NCBI GenBank assembly: GCA_963773845.1
Contig: CAVZCU010000012.1
Coordinates: 1,922,001 to 1,986,000 of the forward strand
Reading direction: 5' to 3'
Source of the DNA: SIAJ01 sp963773845
GTDB lineage: Bacteria; Planctomycetota; Planctomycetia; Gemmatales; Gemmataceae
Length of the DNA: 64,000 nt
Under the pieces are notes generated by a model. The model was not told the origin of the DNA. It did no database searches and saw only the letters and a program-made list of their open reading frames with translations. Made by a program: the position numbers and the translations under genes. Positions within the stretch are counted from its first letter, which is position 1, and every line of letters starts with the position of its first letter. This document shows positions 17,390 to 26,212 of the stretch, in pieces.

Positions 17390-17917
17390 ATGCAAACATC
17401 GCAGCAAATCTCATTGGAGCAGTTACGCGAGGTCGTCGCGGCGATCTTCGAGCAGGGGCCCGTGGTCGTCCGGCAGGCGTATTCGGACTTCAGTTGCGCC
17501 ACCAGAGGCTTTGCGGACGCCAAAGCCTTGCTCGACGAGTTGCATTACGAACCAGGAGTTGGGGACGTTTTTCGACAGTACACGCTTTACTATCCCGAGG
17601 CCAAAGGCCACACTCACGAACGCCGGATTGCACTGAAGCCCGAAGCCTGCAACGGCCATACTTTCCGATTCTGCCAAGAAGGGTGGGGACTGATCCATTT
17701 GCAATGCGACTTCCGAAAACACCCGATAGTTGACTGCCGGATCGCGGTTAATTCAGCAATCCGGGCCGCAAATTGGAACGATACATACCCTGACTTTCAA
17801 AGTCCGGATTCATGGGATTGGGCCGTTGTTGAAAAGAAGGCTGGGCGGCTAGTCCGGCTGTTGTGCCGGATGGGCAAGGCCGGCCGGACCATCTTATGTC
17901 CCCGTCCATTTGAATAG
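17390..17917 (+). CDS. Hypothetical protein in an accessory module
   Basis: A 175-residue soluble protein of unknown family. Tryptophan- and histidine-rich stretches include 'YYPEAKGHTHERRIALKPEA', 'FCQEGWGLIHLQCDF' and 'DSWDWAVVEKKAGRLVRLL'. The size, acidity and neighbours would fit an immunity-type protein, but no motif proves this. The ATG at 17390 lies just after the upstream stop; there is no obvious Shine-Dalgarno sequence, so coupling to the upstream gene is likely. The two genes lie between the two copies of the direct repeat. Confidence 0.6.
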   Translation: MQTSQQISLEQLREVVAAIFEQGPVVVRQAYSDFSCATRGFADAKALLDELHYEPGVGDVFRQYTLYYPEAKGHTHERRIALKPEACNGHTFRFCQEGWGLIHLQCDFRKHPIVDCRIAVNSAIRAANWNDTYPDFQSPDSWDWAVVEKKAGRLVRLLCRMGKAGRTILCPRPFE

Positions 17918-18004
17918 AAATAGTGAGGGCGGATATGCCTGATCTAACTACGCATGTCGATATTTTTATTCGATCCAGTCGGCGAGCTTCGGCCCGATTT
18001 CACG

Positions 18005-18213
18005 CGAGCGGCTTCTCTTGCAAGGCGAGTAACAACGAAGATAATGAGTCGGAGGAAACTAGGGGAAGCGATTGATTCCCCCTTAGCCCAACTGGTCCGT
18101 GTGGCGGGTTGAGTTCAACGGGAATCGATGCTGCGGGCTCCGCGAAGGAGCCTCCCGACAAACCGTGAAGCCACCGCGCGGACCCCGCAGCATAGATTTT
18201 TTTGCGTTGGCGT
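18005..18213. repeat. Direct repeat, copy B (matches 16771-16978)
   Basis: The second copy of the 205-bp unit, in the same orientation, about 1.23 kb from copy A. It ends just before the ATG at 18227 of a small membrane protein, so it may supply the upstream region of that gene. The gap 17918-18004 before it has no gene. Confidence 0.85.
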
Positions 18214-18226
18214 GGGGACTTCGTCG

Positions 18227-18643
18227 ATGCTTGCGTGCAGTGGCCCCGGAGCAGGGGCGGCAATCGCCGGAAGCCTGGAGATCGGCCGGACTCACGCGCT
18301 GATTGGCGGGGCGATGGCGGTGGCTACCGCGGCAGTCTATTTGGTCGGCCGGCGAGGCTGGGTGTTTCCGGTCGGTGAGGCGGCCCTAATGGCCCTGCAT
18401 CCGCTCTGGGTCCTCGGTGCCAGAGGCGGGGACTGCGGGTATCTCCTCCGCGACGCCGCACCGGTGTGGACGGCGGTTGGTGCCGTCGGTCTCTGCGGTC
18501 AGGTTGGGTATGTCGCGTGGGTTCTCGTCCGCCGATCTCGTCCGGACGCGGCCGGGGACTACGAGGAGGGCCCGGACGGGGCAGTTCCGGACGGTCGCGC
18601 CGAACCTCGAGCTACGCCGGACCGCGGCGAATCAAGTAGTTGA
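18227..18643 (+). CDS. Small membrane protein, unknown
   Basis: A 138-residue protein from the ATG at 18227. It has about three hydrophobic segments ('LIGGAMAVATAAVYLVG', 'VGEAALMALHPLWVLGA', 'GLCGQVGYVAWVLV') and a charged, disordered C-terminal tail rich in Asp, Glu and Pro. The frame is open back into the repeat to 18128, but that part reads as repeat rather than protein. No family is recognised. Confidence 0.5.
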   Translation: MLACSGPGAGAAIAGSLEIGRTHALIGGAMAVATAAVYLVGRRGWVFPVGEAALMALHPLWVLGARGGDCGYLLRDAAPVWTAVGAVGLCGQVGYVAWVLVRRSRPDAAGDYEEGPDGAVPDGRAEPRATPDRGESSS

Positions 18644-18709
18644 TGGTAACTGCTCGCGTGTCGCCGCGGCCGGTGCAAGTGAACTTAAGCGTCCGTCACA
18701 AAGAAGTCC

Positions 18710-19483
18710 ATGCGAGTCTATCGCCGCAAAACTCTGCTGCACGACAACGCAGACTTCGCTGCGTTCACCAAATCTTACGGCGAGTCCGTGATCGAAAGCT
18801 CGGCTGACCCGTTCCTATTGGTTCGCGATGACGACGCTCGTCTCCTCATTGTTACTGAGGATGGAAACGTGATGTTGTGCCTTGCCGATGGTCCGAGCGA
18901 GTGTTCAGTTTCGTACACGTCGTCGTATTCCGATGCAAGCCGTCGGTTTATGGGTCTCACCGGTGAACTCACATCAAAGGATGAAAACTTCATCGACCCA
19001 GCCTTTGCAATCAGAGCAATCCGCGCGTTTTTTGATCGCGGGCGACTTTCCGAACATGTCGATTTTCGTCGCGGTGCACCGGAACCCGAAATCACCTCTT
19101 TTCCAACTGAAATCAGAAGTCCGAGGCGGGTTGAACGCGAGTTCGTCGAAATGCGCGTTACTGTGTCTCCCGAATTACAAGCTGACATGCGGGAAGTCTG
19201 CGAGTATCTTGATGAAGTCGCAGACGACCCAGATGAGAACATTGACTTTGACGACGCGATTCAGGTCGGCTCGCTTTGCGGGGGCCGCTTGGACTGTCGG
19301 CGCGACACTTACTTGTTTTCCTATCACCAAGACAACGGAGACGTTTGGTCATTCAAGGCGCCGCGCACCATATTGGATGGAATAGCCGATGGAAGCATTG
19401 ATAAACTCACTGTCAACGCATCCGTTCCCAAAGATGTGGCGAACAATGCGGTGAACCCGAGCGACGGGAATGGCGCGTTTTGA
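18710..19483 (+). CDS. Hypothetical protein
   Basis: A 257-residue acidic soluble protein. Residues 1-140 contain short beta-type strings ('ARLLIVTEDGNVMLCLAD'). The C-terminal part has 'FDDAIQVGSLCGGRLDCRRD' and 'YLFSYHQDNGDVWSFKAPRT', which resemble a small barrel. No signal peptide, membrane segment or known motif. The codon use is slightly less GC-rich than its neighbours, which would fit recent arrival; this is an impression, not a measurement. Confidence 0.6.
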   Translation: MRVYRRKTLLHDNADFAAFTKSYGESVIESSADPFLLVRDDDARLLIVTEDGNVMLCLADGPSECSVSYTSSYSDASRRFMGLTGELTSKDENFIDPAFAIRAIRAFFDRGRLSEHVDFRRGAPEPEITSFPTEIRSPRRVEREFVEMRVTVSPELQADMREVCEYLDEVADDPDENIDFDDAIQVGSLCGGRLDCRRDTYLFSYHQDNGDVWSFKAPRTILDGIADGSIDKLTVNASVPKDVANNAVNPSDGNGAF

Positions 19484-19612
19484 AGTCGACGGTTCTTGGC
19501 CGCCGCGGCGGCTCAGTGTCGACATCCGGGCGACAGATGCATCACAGTCGATATCGACGCCCCTTGTGGCCTATCGGTTAAAGACGATCACTCGAACCTC
19601 AGAAGGCGCGCC

Positions 19613-20059
19613 ATGATCGTTGAGGCACGGGTAAGCATCAACGGATCCAGGGCGGCGATCTGGGCTGCAATCACTAACATCGAGAACGCCTCGCAAATCA
19701 TCGGCGGAATTGAAAACATTGAGGTTGTCGAGAAACCGGCCAACGGGCTCGTCGGGCTCAGGTGGCGCGAGACCCGAACGCTATTTGGCAAGCCCGCTAC
19801 CGTGGAAAAGTGGATCACCGAAGCCGTTGAGAACGAGTTCTACAAAACCCAAGCGGAAGATGGTGGCTTTGTGTTCTTAACCACCAAACGGATTTCCGAG
19901 AGCCGTGCCGGCATGACGTTGACTGAGTCTCACGAGTCCAAGCCTCAGGGTATCAAGGCAATATTGTCGGTCCCCATGCTGTTTCTGTTCAAGGGCGTGG
20001 TGAAAAAGGCCCTGCTGAAAGATCTGAACGACATCAAGGCCGCGGTTGAACAGAAATGA
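19613..20059 (+). CDS. SRPBCC (START/Bet v1-like) family protein
   Basis: A 148-residue protein with the Bet v1-like pattern: N-terminal strand 'MIVEARVSINGSRAAIWAAI', then 'NIENASQIIGGIENIEVVE', a hydrophobic cavity strand region and a long C-terminal helix ('LFKGVVKKALLKDLNDIKAA'). Such proteins bind small hydrophobic ligands or act in polyketide and stress pathways. The ATG at 19613 starts the first strand; the upstream frame is non-coding. It is followed by a VOC protein 25 bases later, so the two are probably one transcript. Confidence 0.85.
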   Translation: MIVEARVSINGSRAAIWAAITNIENASQIIGGIENIEVVEKPANGLVGLRWRETRTLFGKPATVEKWITEAVENEFYKTQAEDGGFVFLTTKRISESRAGMTLTESHESKPQGIKAILSVPMLFLFKGVVKKALLKDLNDIKAAVEQK

Positions 20060-20084
20060 TCGTCAGCCAACATCGGAGGTCCGA

Positions 20085-20471
20085 ATGCGAAGAGTCACGG
20101 GCATCGGCGGCATCTTCTTCAGCGCCAAGGATCCCAAGGCGCTATGCGACTGGTACAAGAAGCACCTCGGGATCGACGTTCAGAGCTGGGGTGGAGCAGC
20201 CTTCGACTGGACCGACTCCGAAGGCAACCCGACCAAGGGAACGACGGCCTGGTCGATCGGTCCTGCGGACGGCAAGCACTTCGCTCCGAGCAAGTCGACC
20301 TTCATGGTCAACTATCGCGTCGAAGATCTGGCCGCGCTTCTCCAGGCACTGCGCGAGGAAGGTTGCAACGTGCTCGAGAAGACCGACGACTCGGAGTACG
20401 GGAAATTCGGCTGGGTCATGGATCCCGAGGGCAACAAAGTTGAACTCTGGCAACCGCCAGAAGGGCAATGA
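20085..20471 (+). CDS. VOC (glyoxalase/bleomycin-resistance) family protein
   Basis: A 128-residue vicinal-oxygen-chelate protein. It begins 'GIGGIFFSAKDPKALCDWY', the typical first strand and helix, has 'FMVNYRVEDLAALLQALREE' at the second module, and ends 'FGWVMDPEGNKVELWQPP', where the glutamate of 'VELW' is the usual metal ligand. The start ATG at 20085 has CGGAGGT 5 bases upstream. The substrate is unknown. It pairs with the SRPBCC gene upstream. Confidence 0.9.
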   Translation: MRRVTGIGGIFFSAKDPKALCDWYKKHLGIDVQSWGGAAFDWTDSEGNPTKGTTAWSIGPADGKHFAPSKSTFMVNYRVEDLAALLQALREEGCNVLEKTDDSEYGKFGWVMDPEGNKVELWQPPEGQ

Positions 20472-20510
20472 AGTTTGGTTACTCTGCTCGGTCGGCGGGT
20501 AAGGTTGGCG

Positions 20511-20764
20511 TAGCGGAAGTCGCCAGACTTCCGATTTTGGCTCGGCTCGGTCGGAAGTCTGGCGACCAGCCCTTTCAACATGGCGGAACCCTCTATGAAA
20601 ATAGGGGTTTCCTGGTTGCTGTGCCCGGGATGCGATCCCGGGGGCGGGCTGGCAAACCGAACCAGAACTCGGAAACTGCTTGTTTTTCCGAGGGGCCGCT
20701 TCCCCAGCTTGCCAGGCTTGCCTGGTCGCCATGTTGAAAGGGCTGGTCTGGCGACTTCCGCTAC
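20511..20764. repeat. Nested inverted repeat between the VOC gene and fumC
   Basis: The outer arms begin with GTAGCGGAAGTCGCCAGAC (near 20511-20530) and end with GTCTGGCGACTTCCGCTAC (20746-20764), exact reverse complements. Inside, CCAGCCCTTTCAACATGGCG pairs with the stretch CGCCATGTTGAAAGGGCTGG at about 20727-20746. The left arm carries an extra hairpin of about 37 bases (CAGACTTCCGA...TCGGAAGTCTG) that the right arm lacks. The rest of the 20472-20830 gap has no gene. Confidence 0.85.
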
Positions 20765-20830
20765 GTTGTCGCCTCCGCGTTGCAAAGTTGTCGGAGCATT
20801 GCTTCATCTTTCGTGTTCTGACCGCGGCGT

Positions 20831-22272
20831 TTATCCCAGACCTGGACGGGTCATCGATTCCGGTTTCACGAGGCGGTCGAAGTCTTCGGCGCTTAAGTAG
20901 CCGAGCGCGATGCTGGCTTCCTTGAGCGAGATGTTTTCCTTGATCGCTTTCTTGGCCACGGCGGCGGCTTTGTCGTAGCCGATGTGCGGGTTCAACGCAG
21001 TGACGAGCATTGGCGACGTGGCGACATAGCGATCGAGCTGCGCCTTGTTCGGCCGTGATGCCGGTTCGCTTCGGATTGTCCTCGACGCAGTGCTCGCGGA
21101 ACGATCGGCAGGCATCGGTGAGCAGGCGGACGGACTGCAGCAGATTGTGGATGATGACCGGCTTGAAGACGTTCAACTCGAAGTTGCCTTGCGAGCAGCC
21201 GAATGTGATCGCCGTGTCGTTCGCCATCACTTGCACGCAGACCATGGTCATCGCTTCGGATTGGGTCGGGTTCACTTTGCCGGGCATGATGGATGAGCCG
21301 GGCTCGTTCTCGGGAATCAGGATTTCCGCGAGGCCGCACTTCGGGCCGGATGCCATCCAGCGGATGTCGTTGGCGATTTTCATGAGCGCCGCGGCCAAGC
21401 GTCTTGATGGCGCCACTGGCGGCGGCGATCGGTTCGTGCGCGGCCAGGGCGGCGAACTTGTTCGGGGCGGAGACGAAGGGCAGGCCGGTCAACCCCGCGA
21501 TCTTCCGGGCCACGCGGTCGGCGAATTCGGGATGGCTGTTCAGCCCGGTGCCGACCGCCGTCCCGCCGAGAGCCAGCTCATAAAGTTCAGGCAACGTCGA
21601 CTTGATCCGGCCGATCGCCTGATCGATTTGGGCGACGTAGCCCGAGAATTCCTGGCCCAGCGTAAGCGGAACGGCGTCCATGAGGTGCGTCCGCCCGATC
21701 TTGACCAACGACGCGAACTGATCCTGTTTCACCTTGAGCGCTTGCCGCAACGCGGTCACGCTTGGCAAGAGCTTGTGCACGATCTCCTCGGCCGCGGCGA
21801 TGTGCATGGCGGTCGGGAACGTGTCGTTCGACGACTGCGACATGTTGACATCGTCGTTCGGATGAACCGGCGACTTGCTGCCGAGCGTGCCCCCGGCCAG
21901 TTCGATCGCGCGATTGGCGATCACCTCGTTGACGTTCATGTTTGTCTGCGTGCCGCTGCCGGTCTGCCAGATGCGCAAAGGGAAATGATCGTCCAGCTTG
22001 CCGGCGATCACCTCGTCGGCTGCCTGCGTGATCAGGGCGACCTTCTTGGCGGGCTCGATGTCCGTGTCCTTTTTCTTCTTGAAGAGGCTCAGGTCGCTAT
22101 TCGCGAGTGCCGCGGCTTTCTTGAGAATGCCGAAGCCGCGAATGATCGAACGCGGCATGCGGTCCTCGCCGATCGCGAAGTGAATCAGCGATCGGGCGGT
22201 TTGCGCGCCGTAGTAGCGATCGGCGGGGACGTCGATCTTGCCCATGCTGTCTTCTTCAATGCGAACGGACAT
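20831..22272 (-). CDS. fumC: Class II fumarate hydratase; two frameshifts
   Basis: FumC interconverts fumarate and malate in the TCA cycle. The protein can be read end to end with frame changes near 21402 and 21052. Family motifs are present: 'MGKIDVPADRYYGAQTARS', 'RIWQTGSGTQTNMNVNEVI', 'HPNDDVNMSQSSNDTFPTAM', 'KIGRTHLMDAVPLTLGQEF' and the active-site loop 'GSSIMPGKVNPTQSEAM'. The end 'LVTALNPHIGYDKAA...' is also typical. The total length (about 480 codons) fits the family. One break is one extra base where 'KTLAAALMKIANDI' is expected. Both look like read errors. Confidence 0.93.
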
Positions 22273-22286
22273 ATGCAGCCTCAACT

Positions 22287-23085
22287 TCAAGAATGATTCG
22301 CAAACTGCTTCCAGAGATAGTATCCGCCCAGACCGAAGCCGATCATGATTACCAGCACGCGGACGTAGATTGCCGGCAATCGACGCGCCACGCGGGCGCC
22401 GACATAGCCGCCGAGGATCGCCGCGACGGCCATCGACAAGGCGTACGGCCAGATCACCAGACCTTTGATTATGAATATGACCGCCGTTACGCCATTGATG
22501 CACGCGGCCAGATAGCGTCTTCGCGGCGTTGGTTTCGTGAATGCTGTTCGTGCCCATGAACGGCAACACGCTGATCATCAGAATGCCGATCCCAGCGCCA
22601 AAATACCCCCCGTAGATGGCGATGAAGAACTGCCCAATTGCGACGGCGACGCTTGTCCTCCAAGTTGTCGCGGCATGCGGCGACATAGCGAGACGTTTAA
22701 TCGGTCCTTGCAACAGGAACACGACGGCAGCCGTCAGAATCAGCCAGGGAACCAGGGCATCGAAGACGGACGGCGGAAACTCCGTGACCATCAGTGAGCC
22801 GGCCGCGCCGCCGACAATGCTCGGAGCCAGCAGCGCCAGCACGAGGCGGCGGCATTCGGCCAATTCCTTGCGATAGGCGAACGCCCCGGCGAGCGAACCA
22901 GGCAACAGGGCAACCGTGCTGGTCGCATTCGCCAGCACGCTGGCCGCCTCGAACATCCGCCGAAGCAGCACCTGTTGCAGAGCCGGGAACGTCAGCAGCG
23001 TTCCGCCGCCGGCGACCGAGTTGACGGCTCCGGCCGCGAACGCGGACAGGCACAGCACGGTGTAAACGACGACGGGATCGGACAT
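22287..23085 (-). CDS. TSUP-family (TauE/SafE) membrane transporter; one frameshift
   Basis: An integral membrane protein of about 265 residues with seven or eight helices. The N-terminal repeat carries 'AAGAVNSVAGGGTLLTFPAL', the signature of the sulfite exporter/TauE family. The frame changes near 22515; on either side the sequence is typical ('GAGIGILMISVLPFMGTNSI', then 'GGYVGARVARRLP' and the end 'GGYYLWKQFANHS'). The family moves anions such as sulfite, sulfoacetate or other organic acids. The stop is 14 bases before the fumC start, so the two are co-transcribed with TSUP first. Confidence 0.88.
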
Positions 23086-23093
23086 CTCGATTA

Positions 23094-23210
23094 GTTTCAA
23101 GTTTCAAGTTTCAAGTTTCTAGTTTCAAGTTTCAAGGTGAGGGCCGAGCGTCCGGAACAACTTGATGAAACCGGTTCTGAACTTGAAACTTGAAACTTGA
23201 AACCAGAAAC
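23094..23210. repeat. TTGAAAC/GTTTCAA heptad repeats, inverted
   Basis: About six heptads of GTTTCAA (one changed to GTTTCTA) lie at 23094-23138, and three or four of the complementary TTGAAAC type at about 23178-23206. The two blocks can pair around a 40-base centre. They occupy the gap between the TSUP start and the dehydrogenase end. Confidence 0.85.
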
Positions 23211-23217
23211 TCCAGGT

Positions 23218-24247
23218 CTATTTCCACTTCACCACGACGCCGAGGAAGTGGTCCTTGTCCTTGAGAAGTCCCTCATAGGCTTTGCCAATGCCTTCCGGGG
23301 CGATGGTGTGCGTGACGAGCCCTTCGGTGCTCAATCGGCCGGATGCGAGTTGCGCCAAGAGCCAGTGCTGGGCCTTGTTGATGTCCCAGGCGCCGGCGAG
23401 TCGAATGTGCGCCGGTTCGAAGAGCATGTTGCCGTGCGCGCCCGAGACTTCGATATAGCGGCGATGCAGGTCGTCGTAGAAGTTCACATCCTTGGCGATC
23501 CCACGAGGACTGCCGACGACGACCACCTGGCCGGCATCGCAGGCGAGCGACATGGCGACCGGCACCGCATCGGGAATGCCCGTCGCGTCGATGACGACTT
23601 CGACGCCCCGTGCTCCGAGATAGTTATGAAGCTGTTGCTTCGTGTCGCCGGCGGTCGGATCGATGACGTGGTCCGCACCCGCCGAGGTTGCGGCCTTGCG
23701 TCGCATTGGCACCGAATCGATTCCGATCACCGGATGACAGCCAGCGGCGAGCGCACACCGCAAAGCGAACTGGCCGATGATCCCCTGACCGAGAACGGCC
23801 ACCGAGCGGCCGAGCGTGATGCCTGCACGCAAGATGCCGCCCAGACCATAACGGGAGATACACGCGAGAGCCGCCTTCTCGGGCGCGAGCGAATCGGGCA
23901 TCTTCCAGAGCCGGCCGCGCTCGTGGCCGATGGTGAGCAGTTCATGCGTCGCATGGTTGCCGGGATAGCTGACCCGGTCGCCCGCCTTCCAGCCGGAGAT
24001 CTGCCGAACCGACGGCGACGATCCGTCCGGCGGCACTGTAGCCGGGCCGGAAGGGGAACTTCCAGTCGGTCATTTTGGGATCTTTGAGCCACTGGTGCGA
24101 GCCGGTGTAAACGGCCAACTCGGTGCCGGCGCTGATCGCGCTGGCCTCGCATTCGAGGAGAATCTGATTTGGGGCCGGGTTGGGAAGCTCCGCGTCGCGA
24201 ATCTCCACCCGAAATGGCTCAACGAGAACGGCCTGGCGTGCTTTCAT
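23218..24247 (-). CDS. Zinc-type alcohol dehydrogenase-like (MDR) protein; one frameshift
   Basis: A medium-chain dehydrogenase/reductase of about 343 residues. The N-terminal GroES-like domain reads 'ILLECEASAISAGTELAVYT' and 'FPFRPGYSAAGRIVAVG'. The NAD(P) domain has 'VAVLGQGIIGQFALRCALAA' (Rossmann GxGxxG) and 'AGADHVIDPTAGD'. The usual Cys and His zinc ligands near the N terminus are not seen ('SAISAGTE' replaces the GICGTD-type site), so it may be the zinc-free sugar/polyol-type group. A frame change near 24003 joins 'AVGSAD' to 'ISGWKAGDRVSYPG'. The substrate is unknown. Confidence 0.85.
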
Positions 24248-24605
24248 AACTGGAAGATAGGTAATGGGGGATGATTTCCGATGCTCGGTGATTTTACGAA
24301 TTGGGGCGAAGATCAGCCGGGTCTCGCCCGAACTTCAGTCGCAATCCGAACGGAATCTCGCGCGTTGCCGACGCCGGCATCACAACCGGATCAACCGCTT
24401 CGCGCTGCCGATTCCGGTTCGTCCGTAACATGCGTGCCGAGAGTCTGACCCGTGCGACATGTTACCTGAAAGGAAATGCGTGGACCGGGCAGGGCAGGCA
24501 GAATGGAGGTATCGCGGGATGTCGGCCGATCCAAGAGCCTGCGGAACCCCGATGGACTGGCGAAGGACGGCCAGCCTGGGACCGCTACCCGGCTCTGGGG
24601 TCATC

Positions 24606-26006
24606 ATGTTGCTGCTTTCCTTTGTCCCTGTCCGCGACCGCATTCGCGCCGCGGCCCCGCTCCTTCTGTCCATCACGCTGCTGGCTCCGGTCGTACGGGC
24701 CGACGAACTCAAGGCGCGTCCCGGCAATCCGCGACGATCGGCCACCGTGGAGGTCGTCCAGCGAGTTAAGGCCTCGGTCGTCAACATTCACAGCGAACGG
24801 ACCATCACCGACATCCGCGACTTCGACCGGCGCTTCGACGTGACGCGAACGCAGCAGCGCGTCAATGGCATGGGCACGGGCATCGTGGTGGACCCCCGTG
24901 GCTATATCATCACGAACCATCATGTTGTCGATGAAGTGCAACTCCTCCGCGTCCGGCTTTGCGACGGCACAACTCTGCCGGCCCGGATCATCGCCAAGGA
25001 TCCGGAGCAGGACCTGGCCGTTATCAAGGTCGACCCGCCGAAACCGCTGCCGGTGATTCCGCTCGGCACCTCCTCGGACCTCATGCTCGGCGAGCCGGTC
25101 ATTGCGATTGGCAACGCGTTTGGCTACGAGCACACCGTGACGACCGGGATTGTCAGTGCCCTGAAGCGCGACGTGACACTGAATAAGGAAGTGTCGTACA
25201 AGTCGCTGATCCAGACGAGTGCGGGGATTAATCCGGGCAACTCGGGCGGTCCGCTACTCAACATTTACGGCGAATTGATCGGCGTGAATGTCGCCATCCG
25301 GGCCGGCGCTCAGAACATTGCGTTCGCCCTGCCGATTGACAACGTGCTCAAAGTGTCCGCCCAAATGCTGAGCGCCCGTAAGCGCAGCGGCCTGACGCAC
25401 GGCATGGTCCTGCACGACGCGGTCGATACTTCGGACAACCCGGTGAAGCGCTGGGCCGTTGTTGATGAAGTCGAGCGCGGCAGCGCGGCGGAGCAAGCGG
25501 GCTTCAAGGCGGGCGATGTCGTTGAGAAAATTGGCGATGTGCCCGTCAAGTGTACGCTGGACGTCGAGCGGGCCTTCCTCGATCAGCCGATGGGCGCCAA
25601 ACTGGAGATGCTCGCCCGGCGGTCGAACGATGAGATCAAGGCAGTCGTAGCCTTGAAGCCCGCGGGCCGAGTTGTTCCCGCCATGCCGGTAGCGATTGGC
25701 GGCGACCCCGTATGGCGACGGCTCGGCATCAAAGTCGAGGCGGTTTCAGCCGAGAGCGTCGCCAAGGTCAACAAGGATCTGCGCGGCGGATTGCTCATCA
25801 CCGAAGTCAAACTCGAGAGCCCCGCGGCCCGGGCCGGCTTCCAGAAAGGCGACATCTTGATTGGCCTGCATCAGTGGGAAACGATCAGCTCGGACAACAT
25901 TTCTTTTGTCATCAACCATCCGGACGTGGCGAGTTTCTCGCCGATCAAGTACTTCCTGATCCGGGACGGCATCCTCCGCCGTGGCTTCCTGCCGGGAATT
26001 GACTGA
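24606..26006 (+). CDS. HtrA/DegP-type serine protease with two PDZ domains
   Basis: A 466-residue periplasmic protease. Residues 1-32 are a signal peptide ending 'APVVRADE'. The trypsin-like domain has the complete triad: H106 in 'YIITNHHVVDE', D136 in 'EQDLAVIKV' and S213 in 'INPGNSGGPLL'. PDZ 1 (about 270-370) includes 'AAEQAGFKAGDVVEKIGDVP'. PDZ 2 (about 380-466) includes 'SPAARAGFQKGDILIGLHQW'. The ATG at 24606 begins the signal peptide; an open frame upstream (from 24459) looks non-coding. A strong terminator follows 27 bases after the stop. The gene is divergent from the dehydrogenase; both promoters should lie in 24248-24605. Confidence 0.93.
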   Translation: MLLLSFVPVRDRIRAAAPLLLSITLLAPVVRADELKARPGNPRRSATVEVVQRVKASVVNIHSERTITDIRDFDRRFDVTRTQQRVNGMGTGIVVDPRGYIITNHHVVDEVQLLRVRLCDGTTLPARIIAKDPEQDLAVIKVDPPKPLPVIPLGTSSDLMLGEPVIAIGNAFGYEHTVTTGIVSALKRDVTLNKEVSYKSLIQTSAGINPGNSGGPLLNIYGELIGVNVAIRAGAQNIAFALPIDNVLKVSAQMLSARKRSGLTHGMVLHDAVDTSDNPVKRWAVVDEVERGSAAEQAGFKAGDVVEKIGDVPVKCTLDVERAFLDQPMGAKLEMLARRSNDEIKAVVALKPAGRVVPAMPVAIGGDPVWRRLGIKVEAVSAESVAKVNKDLRGGLLITEVKLESPAARAGFQKGDILIGLHQWETISSDNISFVINHPDVASFSPIKYFLIRDGILRRGFLPGID

Positions 26007-26032
26007 TAAGGGGTTGAAAACACGGGCTGAAA

Positions 26033-26066
26033 AATGAGCGAGGCCGCGGCCTCGCTCATTCTTTTG
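26033..26066 (+). terminator. Intrinsic terminator after the HtrA gene
   Basis: A perfect 28-bp palindrome at 26033-26060 (AATGAGCGAGGCC then GCGGCCTCGCTCATT, with no real loop) is followed by CTTTT and preceded by AAAA, so it could act in both directions. It lies between two + strand genes and separates their transcripts. Confidence 0.85.
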
Positions 26067-26212
26067 GCAATTGCGGTCGTGCGGAATCGCGTCGCTGGAT
26101 TCGCCAGGATTCAGCGGTCTTGCCGGCGTTGCTCGAAATCCACTTGGCCTTCCATCCGAGGCCCCCGAAGGGTATGAGGCGCATGGAGTCCCGTTGCGCC
26201 TGGAGCCCCGGT

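Noticed and set aside
20142..21416. A long minus-strand frame covering the VOC gene and the palindrome
   Set aside because: Only its first 130 codons are real (part of fumC). The remainder is antisense to the VOC gene and repeat sequence.
23094..23210. CRISPR-like or iteron origin
   Set aside because: The heptads are contiguous and have no spacers, and no replication initiator gene is near.
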